Source of the DNA: an uncultured Eubacteriales bacterium
GTDB taxonomy: Bacteria; Bacillota; Clostridia; Oscillospirales; CAG-272
Assembly: GCA_900321265.1 (NCBI GenBank)
Contig: ONVJ01000199.1
Location: 1 to 6,998 of the forward strand
Direction of reading: 5' to 3'
Length of the DNA stretch: 6,998 nt
Part shown: one piece after another, positions 5,310 to 6,998 of the stretch
Numbering within the stretch: the first letter of the stretch is position 1
How the letters are laid out: every line of letters begins with the position of its first letter
Position numbers and translations under genes: made by a program
The notes under the pieces: model-generated
Seen by the model: the letters and a program-made list of their open reading frames with translations, nothing else
Databases searched by the model: none
What the model was told of the DNA's origin: nothing

Positions 5310-6896
5310 ATGAAAAAAATCACTGCCATCGTTCTCTCGTTCTTTTTCGCGCTTTCCTGCCTTGCCGTCTTCACCGGAGCGGCGGGATGGGACGGCACAT
5401 CCGTCGAGGCTTATTCGGGCTCGGGAACCGAAGCCGATCCCTATGTGATCGATACCCCCGCAAAGCTCGCAAAGATCCGCGAGACTGTTGCCGGTGGAGA
5501 CTCGCTTGAAGGAAAATACTTCACGCAGACCGCCGACATCGATCTCGGTAACAAGGAATGGACCCCGATCGGAGACGCGACGACCGCCTTCTCGGGCATC
5601 TACAACGGACTCGGCCACAAGATCACCGGGTTCTCGATCACGAAGCTTTCCAACTTCACCGGACTCTTCGGAAGGATTGTTGCCGCCGGCAGTGAGGCCG
5701 GTGTCTGCAACCTTTCAATCGAAGGTTCGATCAACGTCGACGGCGACGGCAAGGACCCGAACGACAGCGCGAAGCTCCTCGCCGGTCCTTCTGTAGGAGC
5801 GATAGCCGGACAGGTCAACGCAAACACCGCCGTGGCGGACAAAAAGAACGCCGTGTTCACCAATATCACCTCCAAGGTGGATATCACTCTCGCCAACCAG
5901 ACCCAGCAGCCGAGAGCCGGCGGACTCGTCGGACAGATGTATTTCGCGGTCGTTGAGAACTGCGTCAACGACGGGAATCTTACGACGAACGCCTCCAACG
6001 TCGTCCGCCTCGGAGGCTTCACCGGACAGTTCATCCGCTGCGATTTCAAGGGCTGCGTCAACAACGGAAAGGTCACAGCCTCAACGACCGGAGGCAAGGC
6101 TGTCAACGTCGGCGGATTTGCCGCGTACGCCACCGGCCCCGCGAAGGAGTCGGATGATACCGTCGCCGACCGCTACTCGGTGATCGAGAACTGCATCAAC
6201 AACGGTGAGATCTCCGGGACCGCCGAGGGCAAAGTCGCCGTCGCCGCCGCCGGAATAATCGCCAACTTCTATACCGGTGTCAGCGCGAACTATGTGAAGA
6301 TCACGAACTGCCTCAATACCGGTAAGATAACCGCTAAACAGGAAGACGGCGGAGGCGCATACTCCTATGCAGGAGGAATGATCGGCAACGCCCCGAACAA
6401 CTATGCGTATATCTTTGCCGAGAAGTGTGTGAACACCTCTGAAGATATCCAGAGCGTCGGCGGTAAGGAATCGAGAGGCGCCGCCATAGCCGGTGCCTTC
6501 TACGCCCCCGGATGCCCCGACAATACCAGAGGCGTCACTGACTGTGTATCAGCCGCTGACAATACGCTCCCGATGGCGGTCGCATACAACGTAAAACCGG
6601 CTGACAAGGGCACCGCCGATAAGGCAACATGGGCATACGACGCCGCCCAGGCAGCAACAAGAGCTGCCGAGATCAAAGGCTCTATCGGAAAATCCTATAC
6701 TAAGATCAACGGGATCGACGTATCGAAGGATGCCCCCGCGGCTCCGGATACGACCGAAGAAGTGACGTCCGGCAGCACGACTCCGGTCACTCCCGCTCCT
6801 TCGACCGGTGACAACGCGATCCTCTTCATCATTTCCGCCGCTCTGATCGTCGCGGTCATGGGCATTGCCGTCGTGATCAAGAAAGTCAAGGACTGA
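5310..6896 (+). CDS. Secreted GLUG-repeat surface protein, sortase-like tail
   Basis: The 528-residue product starts with a Sec signal peptide (MKK, hydrophobic 5-22, probable cleavage after about Ala25). Residues 35-125 carry the familiar beta-helix entry found in GLUG-motif surface proteins (GSGTEADPYVI, ADIDLGNKEWTPIG, FSGIYNGLGHKITG, GLFG). Residues 160-380 hold GLUG-type repeats (GGLVGQ, GGFTGQ, GGFAAY, AGIIAN, GGMIGN), each followed by an NC-x-N-x-G turn with Cys at 218, 249, 295, 334 and 373. A Thr/Pro linker (about 474-495) leads to APSTG (496-500), a hydrophobic helix (503-523) and a KKVKD tail: the layout of a sortase-anchored protein with Ala in place of the usual Leu. If no sortase accepts it, it is a membrane-anchored protein. 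No catalytic motif is visible; GLUG proteins are usually adhesin-like or structural, with function unknown here. The start is supported by the signal peptide and GGTGA (5299-5303). The stop TGA is followed in frame by TAA. Confidence 0.93.
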   Translation: MKKITAIVLSFFFALSCLAVFTGAAGWDGTSVEAYSGSGTEADPYVIDTPAKLAKIRETVAGGDSLEGKYFTQTADIDLGNKEWTPIGDATTAFSGIYNGLGHKITGFSITKLSNFTGLFGRIVAAGSEAGVCNLSIEGSINVDGDGKDPNDSAKLLAGPSVGAIAGQVNANTAVADKKNAVFTNITSKVDITLANQTQQPRAGGLVGQMYFAVVENCVNDGNLTTNASNVVRLGGFTGQFIRCDFKGCVNNGKVTASTTGGKAVNVGGFAAYATGPAKESDDTVADRYSVIENCINNGEISGTAEGKVAVAAAGIIANFYTGVSANYVKITNCLNTGKITAKQEDGGGAYSYAGGMIGNAPNNYAYIFAEKCVNTSEDIQSVGGKESRGAAIAGAFYAPGCPDNTRGVTDCVSAADNTLPMAVAYNVKPADKGTADKATWAYDAAQAATRAAEIKGSIGKSYTKINGIDVSKDAPAAPDTTEEVTSGSTTPVTPAPSTGDNAILFIISAALIVAVMGIAVVIKKVKD

Positions 6897-6914
6897 TAAT
6901 CCGAATATAAGACA

Positions 6915-6951
6915 GGGGCTGTCAAAAAAGTCGGACTTTTTTGACAGCCCC
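6915..6951 (+). terminator. 17-bp perfect hairpin after the GLUG gene
   Basis: GGGGCTGTCAAAAAAGT (6915-6931) and its exact complement (6935-6951) flank a 3-base CGG loop, 18 bases after the stop codon. The T run lies inside the 3' arm and not after it, so it is not a textbook terminator by itself, but the symmetric A6/T6 stem could work in both directions or protect the 3' end of the message. It may also be a copy of a dispersed intergenic repeat. Confidence 0.65.
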
Positions 6952-6995
6952 GCACATGTCACGGCCGGGAAACCGTGACATGTGCCGATCTTTTT
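6952..6995 (+). terminator. Second perfect hairpin followed by a T run
   Basis: GCACATGTCACGG (6952-6964) and CCGTGACATGTGC (6973-6985) pair perfectly over 13 bases with an 8-base loop. Five bases later comes TTTTT (6991-6995). It starts at the base after the previous hairpin, forming a tandem. As an intrinsic terminator the T run is short and slightly displaced. The right flank ends at the window edge. Confidence 0.6.
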
Positions 6996-6998
6996 CGT

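Noticed and set aside
5600..6133. 177-codon minus-strand frame
   Set aside because: It is antisense to the GLUG domain, whose repeats and signal peptide clearly mark the plus frame as real.

Overview
The window looks like chromosome of an uncultured anaerobic, gut-type Clostridium-class member of the Bacillota. Promoters are consensus sigma-A type (TTGAC-, 17 bp, TATAAT) in AT-rich gaps between GC-rich genes. Ribosome binding sites are purine-rich. One surface protein carries a lipobox; the other ends in a sortase-like tail with GLUG repeats. The sulfatase is Cys-type and lacks a signal peptide, which fits an anaerobe. The organism is inferred from these features; no marker gene is present.

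Layout from left to right. Positions 1-245 are AT-rich and hold no confident gene, but carry an apparently perfect sigma-A promoter firing leftward out of the window, followed by a hairpin leader. Positions 246-395 hold a 49-codon open frame with a strong ribosome binding site, in DNA rich in inverted repeats; it may be a small protein or a structured RNA or repeat. Positions 396-1955 (minus) encode a complete cytoplasmic sulfatase. Positions 1956-2153 are a divergent regulatory region with back-to-back promoters, a spaced inverted repeat that could act as a shared operator, and a strong hairpin next to the ribosome binding site of the plus-strand gene. Positions 2154-5132 (plus) encode a 992-residue lipoprotein: Thr/Pro-rich stalk, CxxC zinc-ribbon-like motifs, a probable concanavalin-like domain, more CxxC motifs and a C-terminal ComEC-like metallo-beta-lactamase-fold hydrolase. 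Positions 5133-5309 hold a promoter and a leader containing a 5-codon upstream frame and possible alternative stems. Positions 5310-6896 (plus) encode a 528-residue secreted GLUG-repeat surface protein with an APSTG-type tail. The window ends in two adjacent perfect hairpins, the second followed by a T run.

How the genes may work together. The sulfatase and the hydrolase lipoprotein are divergently transcribed from a short region with a possible common operator, so co-regulation is plausible. The two proteins should sit on opposite sides of the membrane, however, and no transporter, glycoside hydrolase, sulfatase-maturing enzyme or regulator is visible, so a shared sulfated-glycan pathway remains inference. 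The GLUG protein has its own promoter and is probably an independent surface protein. I see no mobile element, CRISPR array, tRNA, rRNA or recognisable defence system. The most unusual item is the domain architecture of the lipoprotein.
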